A DNA stretch of 64,000 nt from Fluviibacter sp964498255 (GCA_964498255.1 CAZCGW010000002.1:1-64000), one strand, 5' to 3'; shown: positions 27,887 through 37,194, numbered from the stretch's first letter. Numbers and translations: made by a program. The notes: generated by a model from the sequence alone, not told the origin.

Positions 27887-28120
27887 ATGGCACGCGTTTG
27901 CCAAGTAACGGGCAAGGGCCCGATGGTGGGAAACAACGTTTCTCACGCCAATAACAAAACGAAGCGTCGCTTCCTGCCGAATCTGCAGTACCGCCGTTTC
28001 TGGGTTGAGACTGAAAACCGCTTCGTACGCCTACGCGTATCGAACGCCGGCCTGCGCGTTATCGACAAGAAGGGCATCGAGACTGTTCTCGCTGACCTGC
28101 GCGCCCGCGGCGAAGTTTAA
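27887..28120 (+). CDS. rpmB: 50S ribosomal protein L28
   Basis: A 77-residue L28 with MARVCQVTGKGPMVGNNVSHA and TKRRFLPNLQ, standard family sequence without extra zinc-binding cysteine pairs. An ACAGGAG Shine-Dalgarno precedes it. Paired with rpmG as usual. Confidence 0.97.
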   Translation: MARVCQVTGKGPMVGNNVSHANNKTKRRFLPNLQYRRFWVETENRFVRLRVSNAGLRVIDKKGIETVLADLRARGEV

Positions 28121-28148
28121 GCCGCTCACCCGAATCTAGGAGAACACC

Positions 28149-28316
28149 ATGGCCAAAGGCGGACGTGAAAAGATCAAGCTCGAATCGAGCGCTGGTACCG
28201 GTCACTTTTACACCACAACAAAGAACAAGCGCACCACGCCTGAAAAGCTGGAAATCACCAAATACGACCCGAAAGCTCGCAAGCACGTGGCGTACAAGGA
28301 AACCAAGCTTAAGTAA
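28149..28316 (+). CDS. rpmG: 50S ribosomal protein L33
   Basis: A 55-residue protein read from ATG 28149: MAKGGREKIKLESSAGTGHF, then YTTTKNKRTTPEKLEITKYD, then a basic end. It lacks the CxxC pairs of the zinc-binding form, so it is the zinc-independent type. TAGGAG lies upstream, and it is 28 bases after rpmB. Confidence 0.95.
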   Translation: MAKGGREKIKLESSAGTGHFYTTTKNKRTTPEKLEITKYDPKARKHVAYKETKLK

Positions 28317-28337
28317 GCTGCGCGCGTCCCAAACGCA

Positions 28338-28366
28338 ACAAAGCCCACCCTTGCGGTGGGCTTTGT
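28338..28366. terminator. Terminator of rpmB-rpmG
   Basis: A 12-bp stem ACAAAGCCCACC/GGTGGGCTTTGT with the loop CTTGC, followed by CTTT on the plus strand. Confidence 0.85.
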
Positions 28367-28410
28367 CTTTGGTGGCAGGCAACGGCATTAGCCATCACCC
28401 GCCTCCGTTC

Positions 28411-30099
28411 TTAACCCGCTAGCTTGCTCTGGAACATCAGGCCCGCATGCTCGCGCAACGCATGGTACTTAATCGTTTTCCAGCGTTCGGGAATCACCAA
28501 TTCGCCCTGATAAGACGCCAGAAACGTCGGCGCCTCAACCACGTCATAGGCAATCCGGTAAGCATTAAAATCAATGAACTGCTTCAGTTCAGCCGGATCA
28601 TCTGCTGTGACCCAACGGGCCAGGCGATGCTTTGTTGGCATGAGGCGTGCCTCGACACCGTATTCGTGCTTGAGTCGATGCGCCACCACTTCAAACTGTA
28701 ACGTACCCACGGCGCCGAGCAGCAGCGAACCGCCATCGTGCGGACGGAACACCTGAATAGCACCCTCTTCGCCAAGCTGCATTAAACCTGTACGCAGTTG
28801 TTTGGCACGCATCGGATCAGCCACTTCTACTGCCTGAAAAATTTCCGGCGCAAAGAATGGCAAGCCCGTGTACTGAAGCTTTTCACCCTCTGTCAGCGTG
28901 TCGCCCAGCTGTAACAACCCATGGTTAGGGATACCGATGATATCGCCCGCATAAGCTTCTTCGAGCAACTCCCGACGTTGCGATAAGAAAGACATCGCAC
29001 TAGCGGTGCGTATGCTCTTACCTGTCCGACCGATCTTGAGCTGCATGCCTCGGGTGAATTTACCGGAGCAGATGCGAACAAAAGCAATACGATCCCGGTG
29101 TGCCGGGTCCATATTGGCCTGCACTTTGAAAACCACACCCGAAAACGCCTGCTCTTCGGGGTTAACCACACGTTGAATGGCTGCCCGTGGCTTGGGTGCA
29201 GGCGCTAACTCGGCTAGTGCATCCAGCACTTCCTTAACGCCAAAGTTATTAATCGCAGAACCAAAGAACAAAGGCGTTTGTTCGCCACGCAGAAACGCCT
29301 CTTTATCAAATTCTTCCGAGGCGCCACTAATCAGCTCCACTTCCTGCTGGGCCTGTTCGAACTCTGCGCCAAACCGATCGGCCAACTGGGGATGATCAAA
29401 ACCCTGCAAGGTTTCCGACTCCGTTTCAAGGCGATCTTTGCCCGAACGGAATAAGCGCATCTGATCTTTACGGATGTCATACACACCGGCAAAGCGCTTA
29501 CCCATGCCTACAGGCCAGGTAAATGGCACCACCGTGAGCTTCAGCACCTTTTCAATTTCATCCACCAGATCGAGCGGGTCTTTTACCTCGCTATCCAGCT
29601 TATTGATAAAGGTAATAATCGGCGTGTTACGGGCACGACAGACTTCCAGTAAGCGCAGCGTCTGCGGCTCAACACCATTACCGGCGTCAATCACCATCAG
29701 CGCCGCATCTACGGCGGTCAGAACGCGATACGTATCTTCAGAAAAATCCTGGTGACCCGGTGTATCCAGCAGATTAATCACGCAATCGCCGTACTCCATC
29801 TGCATGACAGAACTGGCCACAGAAATGCCGCGTTGCTTTTCAATTTCCATCCAGTCTGAGGTGGCATGACGACTGGCCTTTCGTGCCTTAACACTACCGG
29901 CAATCTGGATCGCACCCGCGAACAGCAACAGTTTTTCAGTGAGCGTGGTTTTACCCGCATCCGGGTGAGAAATAATGGCAAAGGTCCGGCGACGTTCTAC
30001 CTCGGGCAAAATGCCCTTGCCCCGCTGCGCTGTGCCTGCAACCTGCTCTACTGCAGGCGTTTCTGTTGCCAGTGTTTCCTGGCTTTCTGTGTCACTCAT
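28411..30099 (-). CDS. prfC: Peptide chain release factor 3
   Basis: A 562-residue translational GTPase that ejects RF1/RF2 after termination. G motifs: AIISHPDAGKTTLTEKLL (G1), DTPGHQDFSEDTYR (G3) and FINKLDSEVKDPLDL (G4). About 28 acidic/Ala-rich residues precede the usual RF3 start near EVERRRTFAIISHPD and are probably disordered. The nearer methionine choices do not fit better, so the long start is kept with modest certainty. Confidence 0.94.
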   Translation of the reverse strand: MSDTESQETLATETPAVEQVAGTAQRGKGILPEVERRRTFAIISHPDAGKTTLTEKLLLFAGAIQIAGSVKARKASRHATSDWMEIEKQRGISVASSVMQMEYGDCVINLLDTPGHQDFSEDTYRVLTAVDAALMVIDAGNGVEPQTLRLLEVCRARNTPIITFINKLDSEVKDPLDLVDEIEKVLKLTVVPFTWPVGMGKRFAGVYDIRKDQMRLFRSGKDRLETESETLQGFDHPQLADRFGAEFEQAQQEVELISGASEEFDKEAFLRGEQTPLFFGSAINNFGVKEVLDALAELAPAPKPRAAIQRVVNPEEQAFSGVVFKVQANMDPAHRDRIAFVRICSGKFTRGMQLKIGRTGKSIRTASAMSFLSQRRELLEEAYAGDIIGIPNHGLLQLGDTLTEGEKLQYTGLPFFAPEIFQAVEVADPMRAKQLRTGLMQLGEEGAIQVFRPHDGGSLLLGAVGTLQFEVVAHRLKHEYGVEARLMPTKHRLARWVTADDPAELKQFIDFNAYRIAYDVVEAPTFLASYQGELVIPERWKTIKYHALREHAGLMFQSKLAG

Positions 30100-30120
30100 A
30101 TCGCTAACCCTTCAAATGAA

Positions 30121-30142
30121 ACAACCGGCCGAAGCCGGTTGT
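30121..30142 (-). terminator. Probable terminator after desaturase gene
   Basis: A 9-bp stem ACAACCGGC/GCCGGTTGT with loop CGAA. On the minus strand it is followed by TTTCATTT, just past the desaturase stop. Confidence 0.65.
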
Positions 30143-30161
30143 CTCGTACGACCGTTAAATC

Positions 30162-31334
30162 TTAGATCACGTAGCGGCGAACGCGCACGGACAATTCTTC
30201 TAGCGCATGCACACCTGAAGCTTCGGCTTGCTTACACCATTCTTGCAGGCTCTGAACCAGTTGCTCACGCGAGACGCTGGTCTTCTCCCAGATTGCCACG
30301 AGTTGCGTGCGCATTGCGCAAAGCTTGGTCAACGCAGGGCTTTCAGCCAGCACGCTGTCTACAGGTTGGCGCAATTCGGCAGGCATCTGATCCAGATCAC
30401 CGGCAACCCAACGCGACGCCTGACGCATCGTCTTCTTTTCAGCCAATGTATGGCTGCGCTTATGATGCTCCAGCGTACGGGCAAACTCATGGCGAATGGC
30501 CTTGCCATAACGCGTCATCAAATCAAATCGATGCGTAATAACCGCATCCAGTGTTTCTGCATTCACCACAGCCACTTCCTTGCCCAATTTCGGGCGTGGC
30601 GCCACTTTTTTGACCTTGGCCAGACCGAGCACCTCCATGGTGCGGATATACAACCAGCCAATATCAAACTCGTACCACTTGTTTGATAGCTTGGCCGATG
30701 TACCAAAGGCGTGATGGTTATTGTGTAGCTCTTCACCACCGATAATGATGCCCCAAGGGAACAGGTTGGTCGAAGCATCCGGGCAGGTGAAATTGCGATA
30801 GCCGTAGTAGTGGCCAACGCCATTGACAATGCCCGCTGCCCAGAACGGAATCCATGCCATCTGCACTGCCCAGATTGTCAGACCAATCGGTCCGAACAGA
30901 ATCAGGTTAACGATCATCAAAATCGAGATACCGATCACCGAATGGCTATAGACATGATGCTCCATCCAGTCATCCGGCGTACCGGCACCGTAGCGCTTCA
31001 TCGTTTCGTCATTCTTAGCTTCGGCACGGTACAGCTCGGCACCTTCCCAGAGCACTTTTTTCAGACCCAGCACTTGCGGGCTATGCGGATCATCCGGAGT
31101 TTCACATTTGGCGTGATGTTTACGGTGAATGGCCGTCCACTGCTTGGTCACCATACCCGTGGTCAGCCACAGCCAGAAACGGAAGAAATGCGCTACGGCC
31201 GGGTGCAATTCCAGCGCACGGTGCGCGGAATGGCGATGCAGATAAATCGTAACGCCCGCAATCGTGATGTGCGTCACGATCAAGGTGTACACGATATAAC
31301 CCCACCAAGGCAGATCAACGAGTCCGTTAAACAT
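30162..31334 (-). CDS. Membrane fatty-acid (acyl-CoA type) desaturase
   Basis: A 390-residue desaturase. The three histidine boxes HRHSAHRALELH, HRKHHAKCE and HNNHHAFG hold the diiron centre between membrane helices. It introduces a double bond into acyl chains, probably at delta-9, for membrane fluidity. An in-frame upstream extension exists, but ATG 31334 has AGGAG at correct spacing. The last ~120 residues form a charged helical tail not needed for the desaturase fold, ending with a segment of the pattern LQEWCKQAEASGVHALEEL. Confidence 0.9.
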   Translation of the reverse strand: MFNGLVDLPWWGYIVYTLIVTHITIAGVTIYLHRHSAHRALELHPAVAHFFRFWLWLTTGMVTKQWTAIHRKHHAKCETPDDPHSPQVLGLKKVLWEGAELYRAEAKNDETMKRYGAGTPDDWMEHHVYSHSVIGISILMIVNLILFGPIGLTIWAVQMAWIPFWAAGIVNGVGHYYGYRNFTCPDASTNLFPWGIIIGGEELHNNHHAFGTSAKLSNKWYEFDIGWLYIRTMEVLGLAKVKKVAPRPKLGKEVAVVNAETLDAVITHRFDLMTRYGKAIRHEFARTLEHHKRSHTLAEKKTMRQASRWVAGDLDQMPAELRQPVDSVLAESPALTKLCAMRTQLVAIWEKTSVSREQLVQSLQEWCKQAEASGVHALEELSVRVRRYVI

Positions 31335-31529
31335 GTATGCAACTCCTAAATTGGTCAAACTTGCGATTCCGACCTGACAAAGAGGCCGTTTTGCTGCGCA
31401 GGCACAACTCACCGGCAAAAGATGCCGAATGAATGAAATCAATGGATTATAACACTTTCACAGCCTACATTAGGCCATAAGTTCGCGTTTAAACCCCGCA
31501 TGCTTTGATGTGGTGCAAAAAAACAAAAA

Positions 31530-32252
31530 TCAGAAGTCATCCAGGGTAAATCGAATCCGCAATGGGATTTTCAGGTTGCGCCCCTGAAGCTCCGTTGGCA
31601 CAGGCGTGCGCTCGGCTGCAAGTCTTGCCATGGTAAACGCTGCCTCATCCAGGGTCTGCGACCCGCTGCTTCGCCCCTGAATCACAACGGGGACGCCGCC
31701 ATTTTTGGACAAAACAACAATAACCTCGCAGACGCCTTCATGACCACGGGCACGCGAGACCTCGGGATAGCGACGTGCTTTTCGTGCTTCAGCTCCCAGC
31801 GCAAGCCGATAGCGCTGCAGCGCATCGGCATCGACGCCATCACGCGCAACATCAGGGGCGCCACCCAGCGTCCCTGCCTTTGAAGCCGTATTGGGTGCTA
31901 CTGCCGCATCGCCCTGGGCAACCCCTACCTGTGTCGGCTTAACAGCCTTCACGGTTTCCGGAGCCAGTTCCCCGCTTTTCGCCTTCACAATCGGCACAGG
32001 CTTCACCGGATTTGACTTCTTCGTGTCACCAGCCGACAGCGGTGCCAGTTTTTTGGCATCTATTTTCGCCATTTGTGCCGTATCACCAGCACCGCGCAAC
32101 ACGGCGCTCAGAGGCGCTTGCGGCATCGCAATCGGCGTGTACAAGTCAAACGCCAGCGGGAAAATAATGAAAAGATGTATCGCGACTGAGATAGATACCG
32201 CCCAGCGTAACGATTTTGGCCAACCTTGCCAGAGTTCAGCGATCCCTTTCAC
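31530..32252 (-). CDS. TonB-like energy transducer
   Basis: A 240-residue protein with an N-terminal membrane helix (about 15-40), a Lys/Pro/Ala-rich periplasmic linker and a C-terminal TonB domain (about 145-240, with YPEVSRARGHEGVCEVIVVLSKNG in parts). It would couple ExbBD proton motive force to outer-membrane receptors or act as a structural relative. No exbBD is adjacent. A GTG start overlaps the prmC stop, so it is coupled to prfA-prmC. Confidence 0.8.
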   Translation of the reverse strand: MKGIAELWQGWPKSLRWAVSISVAIHLFIIFPLAFDLYTPIAMPQAPLSAVLRGAGDTAQMAKIDAKKLAPLSAGDTKKSNPVKPVPIVKAKSGELAPETVKAVKPTQVGVAQGDAAVAPNTASKAGTLGGAPDVARDGVDADALQRYRLALGAEARKARRYPEVSRARGHEGVCEVIVVLSKNGGVPVVIQGRSSGSQTLDEAAFTMARLAAERTPVPTELQGRNLKIPLRIRFTLDDF

Positions 32253-33103
32253 GCAGAGGCCTCTAAAGGCTTTTGCCCGCCCGTCATACGTGGGTTACCA
32301 CTCAGGTCTCGTCGTCCACTCACATTAACTAAACCAGCTTGCAGCCACAGTGCCGCTACAGCCGCCGATTGATCGTGCCCGTGTTCCACCAACAGCCATC
32401 CACCGGGCTTAAGACGGGCAAAAGCGCCCGCAGCAATAGCCCGATAGGCATCCAACCCGTCCGACTCGTCAGTTAACGCGAGCCGTGGCTCAAAGCGCAC
32501 CCCATCACCGGCTAGATGCGGGTCATTTGCCGGAATATAAGGCGGGTTGCTCACAATTAAATCAAAGGTGTCTGATGGCGGTATGGCCTCGTACCAGCTG
32601 CCACAAAGCACATCGACATTAGGCCTATCTAGGCGCTGTCGATTTCTGGCTGCAACCGACAACGCGGCTGATGACACATCAACCGCTAATACATGGGCAT
32701 CCAACCTCGCCCCTGCCAAAGACAGAGCAATCGCACCGCTGCCGGTACCAAGATCCAGAATTGAAGGCGACTGGCAACCCTGCAACACCTCGAGCGCCCA
32801 GTCCACCAGATCTTCTGTCTCAGGGCGAGGCACCAATACCGCTGGCGTAACCTCGAGCAGATCGCCATAAAAACCGGCCTGCTCGACCAGATATGCCAGG
32901 GGTTCACCCGCTGCGCGTCGGTTGACCAGATCAGAGAAACGACGCTGCTGCTGCGCATCCAGTACAACGTCCGGATCAGCAATCAGGGCATTTGCCGTGC
33001 ATCCGGAAACAAACTCTAGTAATAAACGCGCATCGAGGCGATCTACGGATTGTCGCGCCCACTGTATTGCCCCGGCACGCGTTAATTGCGAAACCGTGCT
33101 CAC
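32249..33103 (-). CDS. prmC: Release factor glutamine methyltransferase
   Basis: A 284-residue SAM-dependent enzyme that methylates the Gln of the GGQ motif in RF1 and RF2. The SAM site ILDLGTGSGAIALSLA and the catalytic NPPY (in LIVSNPPYIPAND) are intact. It begins five bases after prfA, whose product is its substrate. Confidence 0.95.
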   Translation of the reverse strand: MSTVSQLTRAGAIQWARQSVDRLDARLLLEFVSGCTANALIADPDVVLDAQQQRRFSDLVNRRAAGEPLAYLVEQAGFYGDLLEVTPAVLVPRPETEDLVDWALEVLQGCQSPSILDLGTGSGAIALSLAGARLDAHVLAVDVSSAALSVAARNRQRLDRPNVDVLCGSWYEAIPPSDTFDLIVSNPPYIPANDPHLAGDGVRFEPRLALTDESDGLDAYRAIAAGAFARLKPGGWLLVEHGHDQSAAVAALWLQAGLVNVSGRRDLSGNPRMTGGQKPLEASA

Positions 33104-33108
33104 GCCAA

Positions 33109-34191
33109 TCAGTCCTGATCGGCCAGTGCGGCCAGCTGCTCTGCCTGGTGCTCGGCGGCCAACGAACGCGCCAGCTCTTCCATATCGCCATCCATCAGGT
33201 ACGACAGCTTATACAGGGTGAGGTTAATTCGGTGATCAGTCATCCGACCCTGCGGGAAATTGTAAGTACGAATTCGCTCTGAGCGATCGCCACTACCAAT
33301 CAGACTTTTACGCGTTGCCGCTTCCTGCGCATGTTGCTCACGGCGCCGCTGATCTTCGATACGCGCTACCAACACACGCATGGCCTGATCACGGTTCTGG
33401 TGCTGGGAACGTCCATCCTGGCACTCAACCACCGTACCCGTAGGCAAGTGGGTAATACGTACCGCGGAGTCAGTTTTGTTAATGTGCTGACCACCGGCAC
33501 CAGAAGCGCGGAATGTATCGATCCGCAGCTCGGCAGGGTTAATGGTAACAGCCTCCATAGCATCGGCTTCGGGCATGACTGCCACCGTACAAGCCGAGGT
33601 ATGTATACGCCCCTGGGTTTCCGTTTCTGGCACGCGCTGTACGCGATGTCCACCAGACTCGAACTTAAGCACCGAGTAAGCACCCTGGCCGATCACACGG
33701 AAAATAATTTCTTTATAGCCGCCCAGATCTGATTCGCTGGCCGAGATTACTTCCACCTGCCAACGACGACGCTCGGCAAAGCGGCTATACATCCGGAATA
33801 GATCACCGGCAAACAGTGCCGACTCATCGCCACCGGTACCGGCACGGATTTCAACAATAACATTTTTGTCATCGGAAGGATCACGAGGCAAGAGCAAAGT
33901 CTGTAGCTCTTGCTCCAGACCTGGCAAATCAGCCTTAACCGCTGCCATCTCTTCCTGCGCCAAACCCTTCATATCCGGGTCCGAAAGCATCGCCTCCGCA
34001 GCTGCCAGATCTGATAGGCGCTGACAGTAGGTTTCATAGCGCGTGACGACAGGCTCGATTTCCGCCCGCTCTTTAGAAATGCGCCGGAACTCATCCAGGT
34101 CGTCATGAACACCCTGCTCGCTCAACCGTAAATCCAGTGCTTGCAGGCGATCGGCAAGCTGACGGAGTTTATCGAGGAGGCTAGGTTTCAT
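33109..34191 (-). CDS. prfA: Peptide chain release factor 1
   Basis: A 360-residue RF1 that reads UAA/UAG. The peptidyl hydrolase loop SGAGGQHINKTDSAVR holds the GGQ, and RVPETETQGRIHTSACT holds the PxT-type anticodon tripeptide (PET). In Burkholderiales the heme gene hemA usually lies immediately upstream in the same direction; here the upstream side is non-coding sequence and then conjugation genes. Confidence 0.96.
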   Translation of the reverse strand: MKPSLLDKLRQLADRLQALDLRLSEQGVHDDLDEFRRISKERAEIEPVVTRYETYCQRLSDLAAAEAMLSDPDMKGLAQEEMAAVKADLPGLEQELQTLLLPRDPSDDKNVIVEIRAGTGGDESALFAGDLFRMYSRFAERRRWQVEVISASESDLGGYKEIIFRVIGQGAYSVLKFESGGHRVQRVPETETQGRIHTSACTVAVMPEADAMEAVTINPAELRIDTFRASGAGGQHINKTDSAVRITHLPTGTVVECQDGRSQHQNRDQAMRVLVARIEDQRRREQHAQEAATRKSLIGSGDRSERIRTYNFPQGRMTDHRINLTLYKLSYLMDGDMEELARSLAAEHQAEQLAALADQD

Positions 34192-34492
34192 GACGGGCTT
34201 AAAGAAAATGGTGCGGATGGCCGGACTTGACTACCCTATATTTACGCGGGTTTCATGGCCTCGCGGGGAACTTTTGGGGAGTTAAGGCCAATCTCACCGA
34301 GAAAACGAAGTGTTGATTGATCAACTCTGGCAATTATACCTATCGAACTCGTAGCTAAAAAATCGGGGGTTAAAACGTAACCGCCAACAAAAAAGGGGTA
34401 TCCCCCTACAACAGCATTCCGAGAGTCATAAGCAAAACTAACGTACCAATCCGTACTAACATGCCTTCTTTTTAACGGAAGGAAGAGTAAGC
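34192..34492. other. Junction region between chromosome and conjugative element
   Basis: About 300 bases without a convincing gene. The minus strand has an open frame from about 34500 to 34242 with no usable start codon, treated as non-coding. At 34395-34405 the sequence GGGGTATCCCC forms a small hairpin that, read on the minus strand, is followed by six Ts, a weak terminator pointing toward prfA. No tRNA, att-like direct repeat or integrase remnant is visible. The left end of the mobile element should be somewhere here. Confidence 0.5.
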
Positions 34493-34843
34493 GTGCATCC
34501 TATACTGCAAAAAACACTTGGGGGACTGTCAGCACAGTACTATTGGCGGCAATTTTTCTTTGGGGCAGTCATGACCTCAATTCTGTTGGCTACCATCGGT
34601 GCGAAACCAGGAATGAACGGCTTCTGGGTTTTCGCGGCGGCGAACACCATTCTGTACCCATATGCTCGGTTTGTTTATGAGTCTGTAGTTGGGTTCGTAA
34701 TGGGGCAGAATTTCTTCATGGTAAACGCGCTACTACTCTTACTGGTAAAGTTCATTACTATGCTGGCGTGCTGGATGTTTGCAATGTTTATTGCCCCTGT
34801 TGGTTGGGCTTATCTTTATTACGCGCATTCAAAGAAACGTTAG
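34493..34843 (+). CDS. Small membrane protein of the conjugative element, unknown
   Basis: A 116-residue protein with about three hydrophobic helices (FFFGAVMTSILLATIG, GFWVFAAANTILY, and FFMVNALLLLLVKFITMLACWMF, the last in parts). It uses a GTG start preceded by GGAAGGAAGAG. It points opposite to all the virB genes and ends 12 bases before a TTTCGCG palindrome, like two other plus-strand units in the element. I do not recognise the family; exclusion, immunity or envelope roles are all guesses. Confidence 0.6.
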   Translation: MHPILQKTLGGLSAQYYWRQFFFGAVMTSILLATIGAKPGMNGFWVFAAANTILYPYARFVYESVVGFVMGQNFFMVNALLLLLVKFITMLACWMFAMFIAPVGWAYLYYAHSKKR

Positions 34844-34854
34844 TAGCAAGATTG

Positions 34855-34870
34855 TTTCGCGTCCGCGAAA
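34855..34870. repeat. TTTCGCG palindrome, copy 1
   Basis: TTTCGCG-TC-CGCGAAA, perfect 7-bp arms. It lies between the end of the 116-residue membrane gene and the end of virB10. One of four related palindromes at 34855, 38808, 45684 and 50105. Confidence 0.8.
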
Positions 34871-34914
34871 ATCTCAGATCAACCGAGGATGACCACATAA
34901 GCCACCCTCGGATT

Positions 34915-36204
34915 TCATTTGTAGGCCGGTAGAACCATCGTTTTGTTGACCATGATGTTAAATGCGAAACCCGGCTTAATAATCAAGGTCGGCGCTACGT
35001 TCAAGTTTTTATTCAAAATGTTCGTACCGACTGTATTGAGTTGAGAAGTCGCAGAGCCTGTAGCAGACGTACCAATCGATGGAGACGAAAGCAAACTCGT
35101 ATTCTGGGGCTGGCTAAGCTGTGTTGCAGCTCCTAGCATCGATATTAGTAGCGCACTACCAAAGATCCTAGCGTAGTGATTATCTACCTCATCATAAAGC
35201 CCTGACTGGCCTTGTCCATCCGCTCCCAACATACCTTGAAGCGGTATAGATTGCCCATTCGGGAAAATTAAGTGGTTCCAGGCAATCAAAACCCGTTTTT
35301 GCCCATAGGAAACCCCACTACTGTACTCTCCAGTGACCCGAGTACCCTGAGGGATCAGCACAGTCTTTCCGTCTCGGCTGTCGTAAACAGTCTGACGAAC
35401 CTGTGCTGAAACACTTCCCGGCAGATCACTGTTGATGCCAGAAAGTGTCACGGCAGGAATTACAGAACTCGCAAAGAGTTCGTGTTGACCCATCGGGTTA
35501 ATCAGCGCTGAACTAAGGTAGACCGAATCATTTTTGCGCTGATCGCTCACAAAGTCTTTATTGCCGGTTTGCGGAAAAACCCCGCCTGGCCCCGCGCCGC
35601 CGCTTTGCGCAGCCGCAGCAGCCTGTGCCGCCTGAAGACGTAACGCGTTCGTATCAACGCCCTGCCCTTGATATGCTGTACCAGTCGATGTCGCTCCAAC
35701 TGCAGAAGCGTTGGCGGCACGCCCACCCATTACATTAACCGCCAAAGTTGAGCCAGTCGCAGATTGTGCATTAGCCAATCTGGCCTGTTCCGCCTTGTAG
35801 TACTGCTCCTGCTGCCACTGTTTATGCACGTCAGCTGGCGATGGTGGCGCACCAGGTGCAGCTTGCTGAGGGCTATACCCCTGCCCTGCACCCCCCAACC
35901 CTGCATCGCCCGGAGCCTGGAAGTTAAGTTCCCCGGCACGCTTCTGCATTGAACCGATGTCAGGCGTACTCAACCCAACTTGCTCTGATCGGCCATCAGG
36001 GTTTTCAGAGCTCTGCTCCGGATTACCAGCAGACATGATGCCAATAATCAATACCGCTACCAAGGCACCTGCAAGAACAAGGAACCCCCCTTTAAACCGC
36101 TTACTGAGCCGCGCCCCTACCTGCTGCGCAGGAGTCTTAATATTAATTTGTGCGCTTTGTCCGTTGGGATCGGCTGTCAGTAAAGAATTATCTATATTCT
36201 CCAT
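34915..36204 (-). CDS. virB10: VirB10/TrbI-family T4SS core protein
   Basis: A 429-residue core-complex subunit spanning both membranes. A cytoplasmic N-terminus leads to one membrane helix (about 37-58), then a Gly/Ala/Gln-rich periplasmic linker, and the C-terminal TrbI beta-barrel (about 230-429, with QTVYDSRDGKTVLIPQGTRV and the LIFPNGQSIPLQGM stretch) that forms the outer-membrane channel. VirB10 senses ATP energy and opens the pore. Last gene of virB8-9-10. Confidence 0.93.
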   Translation of the reverse strand: MENIDNSLLTADPNGQSAQINIKTPAQQVGARLSKRFKGGFLVLAGALVAVLIIGIMSAGNPEQSSENPDGRSEQVGLSTPDIGSMQKRAGELNFQAPGDAGLGGAGQGYSPQQAAPGAPPSPADVHKQWQQEQYYKAEQARLANAQSATGSTLAVNVMGGRAANASAVGATSTGTAYQGQGVDTNALRLQAAQAAAAAQSGGAGPGGVFPQTGNKDFVSDQRKNDSVYLSSALINPMGQHELFASSVIPAVTLSGINSDLPGSVSAQVRQTVYDSRDGKTVLIPQGTRVTGEYSSGVSYGQKRVLIAWNHLIFPNGQSIPLQGMLGADGQGQSGLYDEVDNHYARIFGSALLISMLGAATQLSQPQNTSLLSSPSIGTSATGSATSQLNTVGTNILNKNLNVAPTLIIKPGFAFNIMVNKTMVLPAYK

Positions 36205-36213
36205 GCCGCGCCC

Positions 36214-37185
36214 TTAATTAAACCAGCTCTTGTTTTTGGAGCCATGTGTACAAGTGACAGATGCGGTGCTATCAGCGTTGCCAATCACAAGCTTGATAGC
36301 TTCAGGCTGTCCATCAACGATGTAATACCCTTTGTTCGGATCAAAGCGCCCATTGATGAGCTCTGTAGAACCCGAGCTCACATTGAAGACAGCCGGGGCG
36401 TCTTTGTACTTCATATCCTCAGGCATCGCCAGATAAGTGTGCCCGTTACCTGCAAACACCTGCTTCGGTAACAAACTGCTACCACCTGAATCGGCCTTGC
36501 ACGTAAAGTTGAAATCAAGCTTTGCAGGATCTATGCCGGGACCATCAAGACGGGTTTGCTCTTTTTCTTCGACCGCACGCTGCTTGATGGTCATTTCCTG
36601 TGTGTCGTAGAAGCCGACTTGAGGCAGATATTTCGTCTCGCTGGAAATGAGATTCATGTAGTACACGCGGTTCTGATCGGTTGTTACAACCAGATTCGTA
36701 GCGATTCCCGAGACAGTGGGCTTCATGAGAATGATCGGGCGATCGCCAGCTTGGCTAGACTGGATAAGCCACCGGACAGAGTCCCCGATAGTGATGTCAT
36801 TGATTTTTTCACCTGGCATCAGATTTACGACACAGACGTGGAGCGGCGCACAGGGAATCGTTGGTTGAGAATGACCATACGCAAACATCACGCGACCTAC
36901 CCCACCTTCAACGCCGCGAACAGAACTGCTCGTATACATAGCTCTGGCCTTTAGGCCTGTTTCAATCGGAAGTCCCATTTGTTCAGCTGTTGGCTCAGCA
37001 GACGGCGCCGGGACCACCGGCTTTTTCTCAGCAGGCTTATCTGCCGCTGGTGGTGCTGTAGGCGTTTGTGCAGGAGGCGGTGCAGCCGGAGCGGTTGATG
37101 CATTTACCTGCCCCATGGCCACGCCAACGGCGCTCAGACCGATCCAGAATATCGCTGACGCGACTTGATTTCGTACAAAATTCAT
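36214..37185 (-). CDS. virB9: VirB9/TrbG-family T4SS core protein
   Basis: A 323-residue periplasmic subunit with an N-terminal signal peptide (cleavage likely around residue 25-30) and a Pro/Ala/Lys-rich linker. The VirB9 domain follows from about residue 80 (ARAMYTSSSVRGVEGGVGRVMFAYG, in parts) to a C-terminal beta-sandwich that normally binds VirB7. It forms the outer-membrane core with VirB10. Nine bases separate each neighbour, so the operon is tight. Confidence 0.92.
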   Translation of the reverse strand: MNFVRNQVASAIFWIGLSAVGVAMGQVNASTAPAAPPPAQTPTAPPAADKPAEKKPVVPAPSAEPTAEQMGLPIETGLKARAMYTSSSVRGVEGGVGRVMFAYGHSQPTIPCAPLHVCVVNLMPGEKINDITIGDSVRWLIQSSQAGDRPIILMKPTVSGIATNLVVTTDQNRVYYMNLISSETKYLPQVGFYDTQEMTIKQRAVEEKEQTRLDGPGIDPAKLDFNFTCKADSGGSSLLPKQVFAGNGHTYLAMPEDMKYKDAPAVFNVSSGSTELINGRFDPNKGYYIVDGQPEAIKLVIGNADSTASVTCTHGSKNKSWFN

Positions 37186-37194
37186 CTTTTTCCC

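Noticed and set aside
34242..34506. About 88-codon open frame on the minus strand upstream of prfA
   Set aside because: It has no start codon near its 5' end, overlaps a short terminator-like hairpin and shows no family features; possible by chance at this length.
34883..34911. CCGAGG/CCTCGG inverted repeat as virB10 terminator
   Set aside because: Only six base pairs with a 17-base loop and no T-run on the minus strand; too weak to call.
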